Source of the DNA: CAZINM01 sp964540605
GTDB taxonomy: Bacteria > Patescibacteriota > Dojkabacteria > SC72 > JAHDCA01
Reading direction: 5' to 3'
Assembly: GCA_964540605.1 (NCBI GenBank)
Contig: CAZINM010000009.1
Span: forward strand, 1 to 20,750
Length of the DNA stretch: 20,750 nucleotides
The position numbers and the translations under genes were made by a program. Positions 1 to 9,498 of the stretch are shown piece after piece. Position 1 is the first letter of the stretch. Every line of letters starts with the position of its first letter. A model generated the notes under the pieces. That model saw nothing but the letters and a program-made list of their open reading frames with translations. It did no database searches and was not told where the DNA came from.

Positions 1-3000
1 CATACTATTTGAACTTCAATGGTAGGTTTAGAGCGACAGAGTTGTATGAGGGAACGACAAGGGTATTAACCTCAGAGACACAGAATGTATTTAGTTCAAT
101 GACGGATGGGACAAATACAGCTAGTGCGGATAGTACTACAGACACATTTAGGTTTGTAGCGGGTACAAATGTAACAGTATTAGCGGGAAATGATCATGGA
201 ACATATGGAGATTATGTACAGATAAGTAGTACAGATCAATATGTAGGAACAGTAACAAGTGTAGCCACCGGGACCGGATTAACAGGAGGAACAATAACAA
301 GTAGTGGAACGATATCGATAGATTACACAGCTACATTAGCGGGTAATCCTGCGTTAACGACAGGGCAAGCGATATTTGGGACGACGGGATTGATCTTTGA
401 GGGATCTACAGCAGATGCATATGAGGGGTTACTGACAGTATCGGACATAACGACAGCAGATAAGACATGGACATTACCAAACACTACAGGGACGATAGCA
501 TTAACAAGTGACATACCGACAGCAGATAATTACCAATACTGGACGATGCAAGATGGAGATACAACGACATACACAATAACGAGTTTAGACACATTACAGA
601 TAGCATCAGGTACAGGAATAACATCGAATTTCACAGCAGATGATGTATTAACAATAACGAATAGTGCACCACATGTAGGGACAGATTTAACATGGACGGC
701 AGGTACAACAGCCGGACCTACAGTAAACTCGTCAACAGGTACAGGAGCAGCAATCCCAAGTGCATCAGCGACAGCCTCAGGAGCAGTAACAACAGATACG
801 CAGACATTTGCAGGAGCCAAGACATTCAATGGTAATGTTACATTGGCTACTACATCAAGTTTAAGTAAGGCATCAGGGACTGGGACATTGTCATTCATAA
901 CGACTACAGCGACAAACGGAATTGTATTAACGAATAGTGGATCGACAACAACGACGAATATAGGAATAAACATGACAAGTAGTGCGACGACAGGGCGAGG
1001 AGTAGGGGTGACAGCGAATTCATTAACGAGTGGATATGGGTTAAGTGTAGTGTCTACATCGACAGCAGGAACGGCATCAAGCACAAGTAGGTTATTGAAT
1101 ATAGAGAGGAGTGGAGCGAATAGTAACACGGCTCACACTGCATATGGAGTTTACTCTAGTGTAACCAACACGAATGCTACAAGTGGGACAAATGTAGCAG
1201 GGTACTTTACAGCGAGTGGAGCGACGACAGCAAATTATGCAATAGATGTAGGATCTGGGGATGTAAGACTTGCTACTACATCAAGTTTAAGCAAGGCATC
1301 AGGGACTGGTACATTGTCATTTAATGGTACAACTTCGTTAAATGCTAGTGCAAACTACGCGACAAATATAAATACAGGTACAAGTACAGGAGCGGTAACA
1401 ATAGGAGGTAATTCAAATACAGTAGAGATAAACAGTAGTAACTGGGATGTAAGTACAGCAGGAGCGATAAGTGGGTTAACGGGAATCACCTCATCAGGAA
1501 CGATCACATTCAGTGGTTTAAGTGATGGAGTGGTAACAGTATCATCTGGAGTACTTTCGGGAGGAGGGAGTGCAGATAATTATCAATATTGGACATATCA
1601 GATAGATACAGTGGGACAGGATAATGTAGGGAGTACGAACACATTGAACTTTAGTGCAGGTAACGATATAGACATAGCAGATACTGCAACGAGGTCAATG
1701 ACATTTAATATAGAGAGCCAGTTGGATCATGTGACAACAATAACGAGAGCAAGTTCAGATCTGACATTAAGTACAAGTACGAGCGGAGACTTGGTATTGG
1801 ATCCAGTAGATAATGTTAGTTTAAGAGCAAGTATAATCCCTGATTCAGATGAGGCATATGACATTGGGAGTAGTTCGTATAGGATCCGGGATCTCTATGT
1901 AGGAGATTCGAGTATCCATGTCGGAACAAGTAGTGCCGAAGGGACAGTAGGATATAGTTCAAGTACTGGATTAACACTAACGAATAGCGGAGCGACGACG
2001 AGCGGGAGTACAGGAATAAGTATCGTGAGTGGAGCGACGACGGGAGTAGGATTAGGAATAATAGCAGATTCAATAACAACAGGAACGGGAATAGATATAA
2101 GCTTTGATGGGCTTACAACGGGTTATGGTATGAGCATAACATCGACAAGCACAGCGACGCCAGCATACAAGTATCATGATCTATTATATTTGTTTAGTTC
2201 AGGAGCAAATGCGAATTCATATGCAGGAGTTACGGGTATTAGGTCGATAGTTAATAATACAGGTACGAAAAGTGGTAATTATGGAGGACAGTTCATTGCT
2301 AGTAACGGAGATGTAAGTACCGGGATAAATGCAAGTGCAAGTGATGGTGGTATTAATACGGCAGGTTCGTTCTATGCAAGTGGAGGAACGTCAGCAACGG
2401 CAGGATGGTTCAGAGCATCTGGGGCAAGTGGGACAAATTATGCGATTCATGTTTTTTCAGGAGATGTTTATTTAGAGAGTGGATACATAGGGATAGGGGA
2501 TGCCAGTCCATTATCTCCATTGACTATAGGTAATGGAGATCTGTTCCAAGTGAGCAGTGGAGGTGCAATAACAGCAGCAACAGGAATAACATCATCAGGA
2601 ACGATCACGTTCAGTGGATTGAGTGTAGCAGGAGTGACAATGCACAATGCAAGTGGAGTATTAAGTACAGCGACAGTAGCGACGTGTGGTGGAGATGATA
2701 AGCTACAATTTAACGGGACGAACTTCGTTTGCAGTTCAGATACAGACACACAACTAAGCGAGAGTCAGGTAGAAGGATATATATTCGATACAGACAATAC
2801 GATAGGAGCGACGAGGTTCACAGCTAATGCAAATGGAATAGATATGCTTAGTCTGAAGAGGTATACAGACACTACACCAACAGGTAACTTCCTAGACTTC
2901 GAGAATGCAGCAGGGAGTACAGTTTTGAAGATAGACATAGCAGGTAACATAATACCAGGAGTAGACGACACAGTAGATCTAGGAACGAGCAGTTTGCGAT

Positions 3001-6000
3001 TTAGGGATCTGTACTTAGGGCCGACAAGTATCCATATAGGAGCAGATGGAGATGAAGGAGCGATAAGCTTCGATACGACAAACAATAGAGTATCAATAGA
3101 TACAGACGCGTCAATAGCAGGATTAACAGTAGGAAAGGGAGGAAGTGGTTTCACATATAATACGATCTTTGGGACAAGTGCATTAGCAAATACAACGGGA
3201 GATTACATAACTGCAATTGGGTACGAAGCAGCCTATTTTAATGTCGGAAGTACTAGGTTCACAGCAGTTGGATATAGGGCTATGTACAATAATTCGAATG
3301 GAGCAACTAGTGTGATGACATACAACACAGCGGTAGGATATGAAGCTTTAATGGGTTTATCACCTTTAACAAGTGTTTATAATAATCGTTACAATGTGGC
3401 AATTGGAGATGGCGCCTTAAGAAATACTAATGCTCCGAGTGGAAACGTGGCAATAGGTTACCTGGCCATGGAGGATGCAGAGGATCCATATGATAGTGTT
3501 GCCATTGGAATTGGAGCATTAGAAAGTACTACAAACGGGGGTGACAATGTTGCAATCGGAGCATATGCATTAAGGTCGAATACAACCGGAATTCAAAACA
3601 TCTCAATCGGCAAGTTTTCTATGGAAGGGAATGAAGGTGGATATCAGAATGTAGCTATAGGAGATCAATCTATGTACTACCAGGTTTCAGGACTTCAAAA
3701 CGTTGCAGTAGGATTTAGATCTGGTCATTATAATGCATCAGGTGATAAAAACGTTGCTATTGGTTATTATGCACTTTATAACAATGTAGATAAAGAAGGT
3801 TCTGTTGCAATTGGTTATGAAGCAATGAGATATGCAGACAGTGTAGCTACAGGAGGAGTAGATACTTATAACGTTGCTGTTGGTACACAGGCTCTTCGAG
3901 GGTCAACAACACCAGCTAATAATACCGGTCGATTTAATATCGCAATGGGAACAACCGCTCTTTATAACATGATGAGTGGGTCGCATAATATTGGAATTGG
4001 CTCGTGGGCTGGATACAATACTCAAACAGGTTCTAATAATGTTGCAATTGGTGATTCTGTGTTTCATGCAAATAAAGCTAGATCAGGAAATACTGTCGTA
4101 GGGTATGAGGCTATGTATTATGCTTGGGATACTACATCAACCGGAAATAGTTATAATACAGCTATTGGATATTATGCATTGAGAGGATCGACGACGGCTT
4201 CGGCAAATACGGGCATATACAATACTTCGATCGGTGCAAGCACCCTCTCTGGAATAACATCTGGTGGGTACAATACTGCATTAGGAACATATGCAGGAGA
4301 TAATATCACCTCCGGATCTTCGAATATTATGATCGGTTATGGAGTGGATGCTCAGTCTGGAACTGCTGATAACCAACTATCGATTGGAAATCTGATATTT
4401 GGTGCAGGTGGTTTTGGAACAGGAACGTCGGTGGGTGCTGGATATGTTGGAATAGGTCAAGTACCGAATTCGTCTTATAGATTAGCTGTTAATGGTGCAT
4501 TTATAGCATCTGGACACTCATATATAGGAGGGACCTCGGCAGCCGGAACCAATGACCTTTACATAGCTAATAGTATAGTTGATTGGGACAGTGCAAGCTA
4601 TTATCTAGATCCAAATGACACATCAGTATTGAGTCATCTTGACATAAATAATTCAACGGATATATCCGGAACAGCTGATGTATCAACATCAATAGCTGGT
4701 ACTGGTAATGTTATCACAGCAAGGAATACTAATACTGGGACTACAGCTACAACTTGGATACAGATAGGTAACGATTCCACAGCTGACGCAATGGTGATTG
4801 GTATCAAGGGAAGCAATCACACCGATCAATCTGAATGGGCGTATGTTTGGAATAGAAGATATAGCCCATTACTATTTGGAACAAACAATTCTACAAGAAT
4901 GAAGATCGGTAGAGATGGTAATGTAGGTATTGGAGCTTATGATTCTGACTCTGCACCTTCCCCACTAGCTGTAAGAAATTCTGATATTGGAACATTGGCA
5001 CTCTTTCATAATCAAAGTACAGGTACAAGCAGTGATATATTGTCTTTGTGGATCGAGGAAGGTACGAATACAACAGGCCATGTTTACGCGAACTTCCTTA
5101 AGGGGAATCCATATACTAGTATCGGTGGAATAAGGAATAACGGATCAGGTGCTATCCAGTATAGTAGCTCTGGTGTAGATCTCGCAGAGTATTTTGTTTC
5201 GGAGAAGAATTTCATAAATGGTGAAATCGTTGGTATAAGTAATGTAAGCGGTAAATTAACCGAATCAACAGAAAAAAATGTTATTGGTCCGATATCAACA
5301 GGTCCGGCCTTTGCCGGTGGTATCGAAGGTCCTGATCGGGAATTAGTCGCATTAGTAGGTCAGGTTCCTGTTATAGTGGATGATAGTAATGGAGCGGTGG
5401 GTTTTAATGATAGTATTGGACTTTCAGGTCAGAACAAAAATGTCGGATCAAAGAAGATAACTTCTGGGGCAGTAATTGGAAGAGCATTACACTCATTTGA
5501 TCCATCAAAGCTTACATGTACCTCAGTGTCCTCATATGATGCGATAAATTGGCCAGAGCAGGATCCATACAATATGGTCAAGACGTGTTATCAACTCCCG
5601 AATGGTACAAAAGTAGGAAAGGTCCTAATGTTGGTCGATAAAGGCTGGTATGATCCAAATCCACTTGAAGATTCAGTCCTCACTCAACTCATCTCCGACT
5701 ATGAACTTGGTCTTTTAGGTGGAACTCAATCTTCAGATTTAAGCACAACTTCATTAACTCTAGATTCAATAATTGCAAATAATGCCACATTCACAGCACT
5801 TTCTGTTGGAAATGGTTTTACAGTTGATAATGTAGGGAATGTAACAACTTCTGGAGATATTATTGTTAATGGTATTACAATAAATTCAGATGGAGAAACA
5901 TTATCAATTGATTCTGCATTAAAGATAGAAGACCTATATGTAAGCAATGTATATATAAATAGAGAAGATGAAACAAAAGCATCAGCTGGAGTTGCAACTA

Positions 6001-6200
6001 TACCTGCCGGTGAGCAATTCATTGAAATAACAACTTCTTCAGTAAATGCAGAAGATTTGGTATTTCTGACACCAATAGTATCAGAAAATGAATCAGCATA
6101 TATATTAGGTGTTAGTGATATTAAAGATGGTAGTTTCAAGGTTAAACTGAATAAACCTGAAGCAAATGATGTGAAATTCAATTGGTGGGTGATCAAATAG
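1..6200 (+). CDS. Giant repetitive surface protein with YadA-head-like repeats (5' partial)
   Basis: The frame is open to the window edge (first complete codon at base 3) and the only early start is a TTG at 9 with no ribosome site, so the true start probably lies upstream. At least 2063 residues remain. The first ~1040 residues are Thr/Ser/Gly-rich beta-type sequence with recurring modules: TSSGTITFSGLS twice, and the D-x-G-[ST]-S-S-x-R-x-R-D-L-Y module at nt 1833-1925 and 2949-3041. Nt 3153-4391 hold about 20 imperfect copies of a 14-30 residue unit with core N-[VT]-A-[IV]-G-x-x-A-[LM], the collagen-binding head pattern of YadA-type trimeric adhesins. Nt 5172-5378 (DLAEYF ... PAFAGG ... ALVGQVPV) resemble the self-cleaving C-terminal chaperone domain of phage appendages (Peptidase_G2). 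Nt 5979-6197 are a beta-rich end domain closing in FNWWVIK, as in other CPR surface proteins. Probable trimeric, fibre-like cell-surface adhesin. No membrane anchor is visible in this part. Family names are from memory. Confidence 0.85.
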   Translation, partial: YYLNFNGRFRATELYEGTTRVLTSETQNVFSSMTDGTNTASADSTTDTFRFVAGTNVTVLAGNDHGTYGDYVQISSTDQYVGTVTSVATGTGLTGGTITSSGTISIDYTATLAGNPALTTGQAIFGTTGLIFEGSTADAYEGLLTVSDITTADKTWTLPNTTGTIALTSDIPTADNYQYWTMQDGDTTTYTITSLDTLQIASGTGITSNFTADDVLTITNSAPHVGTDLTWTAGTTAGPTVNSSTGTGAAIPSASATASGAVTTDTQTFAGAKTFNGNVTLATTSSLSKASGTGTLSFITTTATNGIVLTNSGSTTTTNIGINMTSSATTGRGVGVTANSLTSGYGLSVVSTSTAGTASSTSRLLNIERSGANSNTAHTAYGVYSSVTNTNATSGTNVAGYFTASGATTANYAIDVGSGDVRLATTSSLSKASGTGTLSFNGTTSLNASANYATNINTGTSTGAVTIGGNSNTVEINSSNWDVSTAGAISGLTGITSSGTITFSGLSDGVVTVSSGVLSGGGSADNYQYWTYQIDTVGQDNVGSTNTLNFSAGNDIDIADTATRSMTFNIESQLDHVTTITRASSDLTLSTSTSGDLVLDPVDNVSLRASIIPDSDEAYDIGSSSYRIRDLYVGDSSIHVGTSSAEGTVGYSSSTGLTLTNSGATTSGSTGISIVSGATTGVGLGIIADSITTGTGIDISFDGLTTGYGMSITSTSTATPAYKYHDLLYLFSSGANANSYAGVTGIRSIVNNTGTKSGNYGGQFIASNGDVSTGINASASDGGINTAGSFYASGGTSATAGWFRASGASGTNYAIHVFSGDVYLESGYIGIGDASPLSPLTIGNGDLFQVSSGGAITAATGITSSGTITFSGLSVAGVTMHNASGVLSTATVATCGGDDKLQFNGTNFVCSSDTDTQLSESQVEGYIFDTDNTIGATRFTANANGIDMLSLKRYTDTTPTGNFLDFENAAGSTVLKIDIAGNIIPGVDDTVDLGTSSLRFRDLYLGPTSIHIGADGDEGAISFDTTNNRVSIDTDASIAGLTVGKGGSGFTYNTIFGTSALANTTGDYITAIGYEAAYFNVGSTRFTAVGYRAMYNNSNGATSVMTYNTAVGYEALMGLSPLTSVYNNRYNVAIGDGALRNTNAPSGNVAIGYLAMEDAEDPYDSVAIGIGALESTTNGGDNVAIGAYALRSNTTGIQNISIGKFSMEGNEGGYQNVAIGDQSMYYQVSGLQNVAVGFRSGHYNASGDKNVAIGYYALYNNVDKEGSVAIGYEAMRYADSVATGGVDTYNVAVGTQALRGSTTPANNTGRFNIAMGTTALYNMMSGSHNIGIGSWAGYNTQTGSNNVAIGDSVFHANKARSGNTVVGYEAMYYAWDTTSTGNSYNTAIGYYALRGSTTASANTGIYNTSIGASTLSGITSGGYNTALGTYAGDNITSGSSNIMIGYGVDAQSGTADNQLSIGNLIFGAGGFGTGTSVGAGYVGIGQVPNSSYRLAVNGAFIASGHSYIGGTSAAGTNDLYIANSIVDWDSASYYLDPNDTSVLSHLDINNSTDISGTADVSTSIAGTGNVITARNTNTGTTATTWIQIGNDSTADAMVIGIKGSNHTDQSEWAYVWNRRYSPLLFGTNNSTRMKIGRDGNVGIGAYDSDSAPSPLAVRNSDIGTLALFHNQSTGTSSDILSLWIEEGTNTTGHVYANFLKGNPYTSIGGIRNNGSGAIQYSSSGVDLAEYFVSEKNFINGEIVGISNVSGKLTESTEKNVIGPISTGPAFAGGIEGPDRELVALVGQVPVIVDDSNGAVGFNDSIGLSGQNKNVGSKKITSGAVIGRALHSFDPSKLTCTSVSSYDAINWPEQDPYNMVKTCYQLPNGTKVGKVLMLVDKGWYDPNPLEDSVLTQLISDYELGLLGGTQSSDLSTTSLTLDSIIANNATFTALSVGNGFTVDNVGNVTTSGDIIVNGITINSDGETLSIDSALKIEDLYVSNVYINREDETKASAGVATIPAGEQFIEITTSSVNAEDLVFLTPIVSENESAYILGVSDIKDGSFKVKLNKPEANDVKFNWWVIK
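846..1321 (+). repeat. Near-identical 50-bp direct repeat within the surface-protein gene
   Basis: Bases 846-895 and 1272-1321 match at about 48 of 50 positions and encode the same peptide, ATTSSLSKASGTGTLSF with one flanking residue changed. The copies are 426 bp apart and in the same frame, so unequal recombination between them would delete 142 codons without breaking the frame. Looser repeats of the same kind occur at 1482-1524 and 2583-2624. Confidence 0.75.
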
Positions 6201-6341
6201 ATTTTAAATAATACTTTTAATTAATTCATTTAGTAAATTCCCCTATCCTTCATTAAATTAGAAGATGATTTACATATTTTCATTTGATTTTGCTAGATTA
6301 TTTCTCTATATGTATTACAATTCTATAGTAGAATCATTATT
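6201..6341 (+). promoter_or_regulatory. Intergenic gap with a possible -10 for the downstream gene
   Basis: This AT-rich 141-bp spacer has no G+C hairpin that would end the upstream transcript. TAGAAT at 6329-6334 lies 7 nt before the ATG at 6342, a spacing seen at other genes here and consistent with a leaderless transcript. A second candidate is the extended -10 TGCTAGATT (6291-6299) with TTTACA at 6269-6274, but its spacer of 19 is long. Neither is strong. Confidence 0.3.
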
Positions 6342-8345
6342 ATGATCAAAACTATGACAAAAATAGCAAGATTTGAACAAGAATCAACTAAAAAAGGGCC
6401 TAAGATCGATCTTGATCAATTTATAAATTCCATTGAACTACTATTCAAGAGAGCTCACTTTATTGAGAGAATTTTTTATATATTGTTAATATTATCAACT
6501 TTGCTTGTGATATTTAGCATTAAACCAGCTATTTATTTTGTTTGGATATTGCTAGGTTTCGGGTGGTGTCTCTATTTTTTCGAATCAAGGTTGAACATAA
6601 TTGAACATTTATTACTCAGCTTTGCTGTTTTCTCAACTCTTTTTACAGTTTTCATTTCGTTTTTTGCAATTTTATCAATCCCAGTTAACATAATAATGTT
6701 CATTGCATTATATATTGCATCAATAATATTTTTCATCAACAGAAAGATATTTAAAGATTTAAATACTGAGATATCCTCATACGATCTAATGGCATTACTA
6801 CTTTTATGGATAGCATTCATTGCAAAAGTTTCTCCGCTATTTAACCACTACACTCAATCTTTGCACGATCCAATATCACATTCAAAAATGGCTTATGATT
6901 TAGTTAAAACTGGGCTTATTGAATATTTTTACTCACCAGGTTTACACATTGTTTCTGCTTTCGGTAATTTAGCTAATGGATTTGATGTATCAAAGCAGGT
7001 CTATATATTATCTGCGATCTACAGCGCATATTCTGGAATAGTTGCATATATTTCATTAAAACACTTTACACGTAACAAAATATGGTCATTAATTACTGCA
7101 ACCTTTTTTTCCGTTGGGTACTATCCAGCTTTTCTAGCTTTTAGCGCAGGTAAAAATTCTTTTATAATGGCACTCCCTTTATTGTTCCTTATGATCTTTT
7201 CTATTGATCAATACTTTAGAACGAAAAGTTTCAAAGTTACTATTATATCGATCCTTACTATTGCTGGACTTTTTATCACACATTATCCGATTGCAATTTT
7301 GGGTGCTATATACATCGTGACCAAATTTTTGATCAATATTAAACATTTCAAATTTAAAGATCTCATTTTATTAATTGGTTTTATTTATAGCCTTCTGTGG
7401 ATATATAGAAGTTATCAGTATCAAATCGAAATTTCAGATGAATTAGCCAATCCAGAAAGAACTAGTGTCTATTACAATTTAGATACTGGTAATTCAATCG
7501 ATTCAATTAGGTACTTTTTCGAAAAACTTAGTGATCAAATTAAAGTTGATCTACTCTCATGGAATCGTTATCCAACAATTCTTGCGATATTATCTTTGCC
7601 AATAGCTTTTCTAATTAGCTTAAAAAGATCAGATAGAAAGATCAAAACCATATTCTTATGGAGTGTGATCAATTTATTATTTTTTGCTATTCTTTCAGCC
7701 TTTAAAATGTCAGTTTTCACCATATTAATAGAGAGTTATATAATTAGCATCTTTATATTCGTATACATTTTTACTGGATTTATTATCACTTATTTGTATC
7801 AATTATTTACAAAATATTTCTTAGATAGAAATAAGTGGCAATATATCATTACAGGAGCCTTATTAACATCTATGGTATTTCTTGGATACCTGCTATATCA
7901 ACAAACGAAATCATACGTAAAAGACGCTCATAATGTAGTAACGTCTGATGATATAAAAGTTTTTGAGTGGATTGATGAAAATTTTGAGGATAATAAGAAG
8001 ATCTTAATTAATGCACACATGTTTTCAGATATTATTTTTTCTTCTGATGCAGGAGGTTATATTGAGATATTCACAGATAACAAAATATCTACACCTTTTT
8101 ATGAGTATGACCGCATAGATACCTACGAAAATTATCAACTTTATATCGAATTATCAAAAGATATTACTAATTGCGAGATCAGAGAGGAACTTATTGATAA
8201 AGGTTTTAATTATTATTATCAAGGTGAGAAACAACCTTATTCGAAACCATTAATTCCACAAAATAAAATTGGTGATTATGAAGAATATGATCTTGTTTAC
8301 AATAGTGGAAAATCATATCTTTTCAAGATTGAAAATTGCGAATAA
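6342..8345 (+). CDS. Large polytopic membrane protein, GT-C glycosyltransferase-like
   Basis: A 667-residue protein with a ~40-residue charged cytoplasmic N-terminus, then about a dozen hydrophobic segments between residues ~40 and ~525, then a soluble C-terminal domain of ~140 residues. After the first block of membrane segments comes a loop with LHDPISHSKMAYDLVKTG (Asp at residue 176). An acidic residue in an early outside loop, followed by long hydrophobic hairpins and a soluble tail, is the usual plan of GT-C enzymes, which take sugars from polyprenyl-phosphate carriers on the outer face of the membrane. I cannot assign a named family; DUF6541-like proteins look similar. The adjacent DPM1-like gene would make the type of donor such an enzyme needs. 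An alternative start is ATG 6354. It could instead be a flippase or polymerase of the same glycan system. Confidence 0.75.
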   Translation: MIKTMTKIARFEQESTKKGPKIDLDQFINSIELLFKRAHFIERIFYILLILSTLLVIFSIKPAIYFVWILLGFGWCLYFFESRLNIIEHLLLSFAVFSTLFTVFISFFAILSIPVNIIMFIALYIASIIFFINRKIFKDLNTEISSYDLMALLLLWIAFIAKVSPLFNHYTQSLHDPISHSKMAYDLVKTGLIEYFYSPGLHIVSAFGNLANGFDVSKQVYILSAIYSAYSGIVAYISLKHFTRNKIWSLITATFFSVGYYPAFLAFSAGKNSFIMALPLLFLMIFSIDQYFRTKSFKVTIISILTIAGLFITHYPIAILGAIYIVTKFLINIKHFKFKDLILLIGFIYSLLWIYRSYQYQIEISDELANPERTSVYYNLDTGNSIDSIRYFFEKLSDQIKVDLLSWNRYPTILAILSLPIAFLISLKRSDRKIKTIFLWSVINLLFFAILSAFKMSVFTILIESYIISIFIFVYIFTGFIITYLYQLFTKYFLDRNKWQYIITGALLTSMVFLGYLLYQQTKSYVKDAHNVVTSDDIKVFEWIDENFEDNKKILINAHMFSDIIFSSDAGGYIEIFTDNKISTPFYEYDRIDTYENYQLYIELSKDITNCEIREELIDKGFNYYYQGEKQPYSKPLIPQNKIGDYEEYDLVYNSGKSYLFKIENCE

Positions 8346-9182
8346 TTAAATCTTTTTCGCTGAAATATTTGTAAAATTGTTCGCAAGATTTCTTTGTAAT
8401 TTCGCAGGTAAAATTATCGTCGAGATTATTCGTGCAGTTATAAAAAAAATATCTCCCATCTTTAAGGGGAAACCATATTCAAAATGTGCTTTCATTTGAA
8501 TATAAAATGAGTACCATTGGGTTTGTCTAATCCTTTTGGCAGTTTCTGAATCATTTCGAACTCTGTATTTAATTAACACTTCAGGTATATTTTGATATTT
8601 ACCAAACTCGGAGATTCTTACAATTAGATCGTAATCTCGAGCAATTGGGAAATGATTGTTGTATAAAGATGTTTTCTTTAGCGTTTCAGCTCTCCACATA
8701 GAACCTGGATGAGAGATCGGATTATATCTTACCATCGCCTTTCTAATATCATTATCAGACAGAGGATATTTTCTAGTTGTTACTGGATTAAGGTTTTCAT
8801 CACATATTTGCATGAATGAAGAACAAAGAACAATTTCGGGATCATCTTCCATTACTTTCACTTGTTTTGCTATGCGTTCAGGGTATGACCAATCATCACC
8901 ATCAAGAATTGCAATATATTTACCGTTACAGTTGTGAATTCCATTGTTCATGTTCAAAGTGATCCCAAGATTTTTTTCATTTACGAACAACTGAATTCTC
9001 GATTCGATCTTTTTTAACTCGTTCACGATATCAACAGTATTATCAGTTGAAGCATCATCGCAAACTACAATTTCAATATTATTATATGTTTGATCTAAAA
9101 GGCTATTTAAGCAATCTGAAATATATTCTGATGAATTATATGTAGCAACCAATATTGAAACTAATGGCTCATTTTTTAACAT
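8346..9182 (-). CDS. Family 2 glycosyltransferase (GT-A fold)
   Basis: A 278-residue GT2 enzyme. The N-terminus (VSILVATYNSSEYI) is the first strand and helix of the GT-A fold. CDDAST (D42, D43) binds the nucleotide, and DGDDW (residues 94-98) is the metal-binding DxD equivalent. The following ISHPGS and ARDYDL segments are typical acceptor-side motifs. No membrane helix, so probably a cytoplasmic enzyme adding a sugar from a nucleotide donor to a lipid-linked or surface glycan; the sugar cannot be told. It is the last gene of a three-gene minus-strand operon, and its start overlaps the end of the DUF2304 gene by 14 bp. Its stop codon directly abuts the stop of the convergent plus-strand gene, with no intervening base or terminator hairpin. 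Confidence 0.9.
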   Translation of the reverse strand: MLKNEPLVSILVATYNSSEYISDCLNSLLDQTYNNIEIVVCDDASTDNTVDIVNELKKIESRIQLFVNEKNLGITLNMNNGIHNCNGKYIAILDGDDWSYPERIAKQVKVMEDDPEIVLCSSFMQICDENLNPVTTRKYPLSDNDIRKAMVRYNPISHPGSMWRAETLKKTSLYNNHFPIARDYDLIVRISEFGKYQNIPEVLIKYRVRNDSETAKRIRQTQWYSFYIQMKAHFEYGFPLKMGDIFFITARIISTIILPAKLQRNLANNFTNISAKKI

Positions 9183-9498
9183 TTACTTTTGCTAACTCTC
9201 TTACTAATTTAGTAATATTCATTTCAAGTTTATCTATACGGCTATTTAATTTCAGTATCAAATAAAATAGTGCAATAATTGAAAGATAAACGAGAGCATC
9301 AATACCTCGACCAACTCCTATTAGACTACCAAATTGATCAATAATATCTTTAGGTAACCATATAAAAACTAAGACCGAAAACCAGAAAACCAACCAAAAT
9401 AAACTTTTTACAAGTCCAGCTTTATCTTTGAAAAACTTAAGGCTTAACTGCAAAATTATTATTATTATAAATGCACTACCAATAAATTGTATTATCAT
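9169..9498 (-). CDS. DUF2304-family small membrane protein
   Basis: A 109-residue protein with three hydrophobic segments (about residues 1-19, 31-49 and 68-84) and a charged coiled tail rich in Leu, Lys and Glu (residues ~84-109). The pattern K-x-x-L-x-W-L-x-F-W followed by a last helix and a RIDKLE tail is that of DUF2304, a family commonly encoded next to DPM1-like GT2 genes. Its biochemical role is unknown; it may anchor or assist the neighbouring transferase at the membrane. The start ATG overlaps the upstream gene's TGA stop in an ATGA (9495-9498), implying translational coupling, and the 3' end overlaps the next gene by 14 bp. Confidence 0.85.
   Translation of the reverse strand: MIIQFIGSAFIIIIILQLSLKFFKDKAGLVKSLFWLVFWFSVLVFIWLPKDIIDQFGSLIGVGRGIDALVYLSIIALFYLILKLNSRIDKLEMNITKLVRELAKVNVKK

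Noticed and set aside
530..1129. 199-residue minus-strand ORF opposite the giant surface gene
   Set aside because: Its Val/Pro/Ala-rich product is simply the complement of the purine-biased Thr/Ser/Gly codons. No start signal and no sense as a protein; the same holds for 2468-2749, 2765-3154 and 5726-6196.
3153..4391. Tandem repeats as a CRISPR array
   Set aside because: The units are imperfect, coding and in frame (A-[IV]-G-x-x-A pattern); there are no constant repeats with unique spacers.
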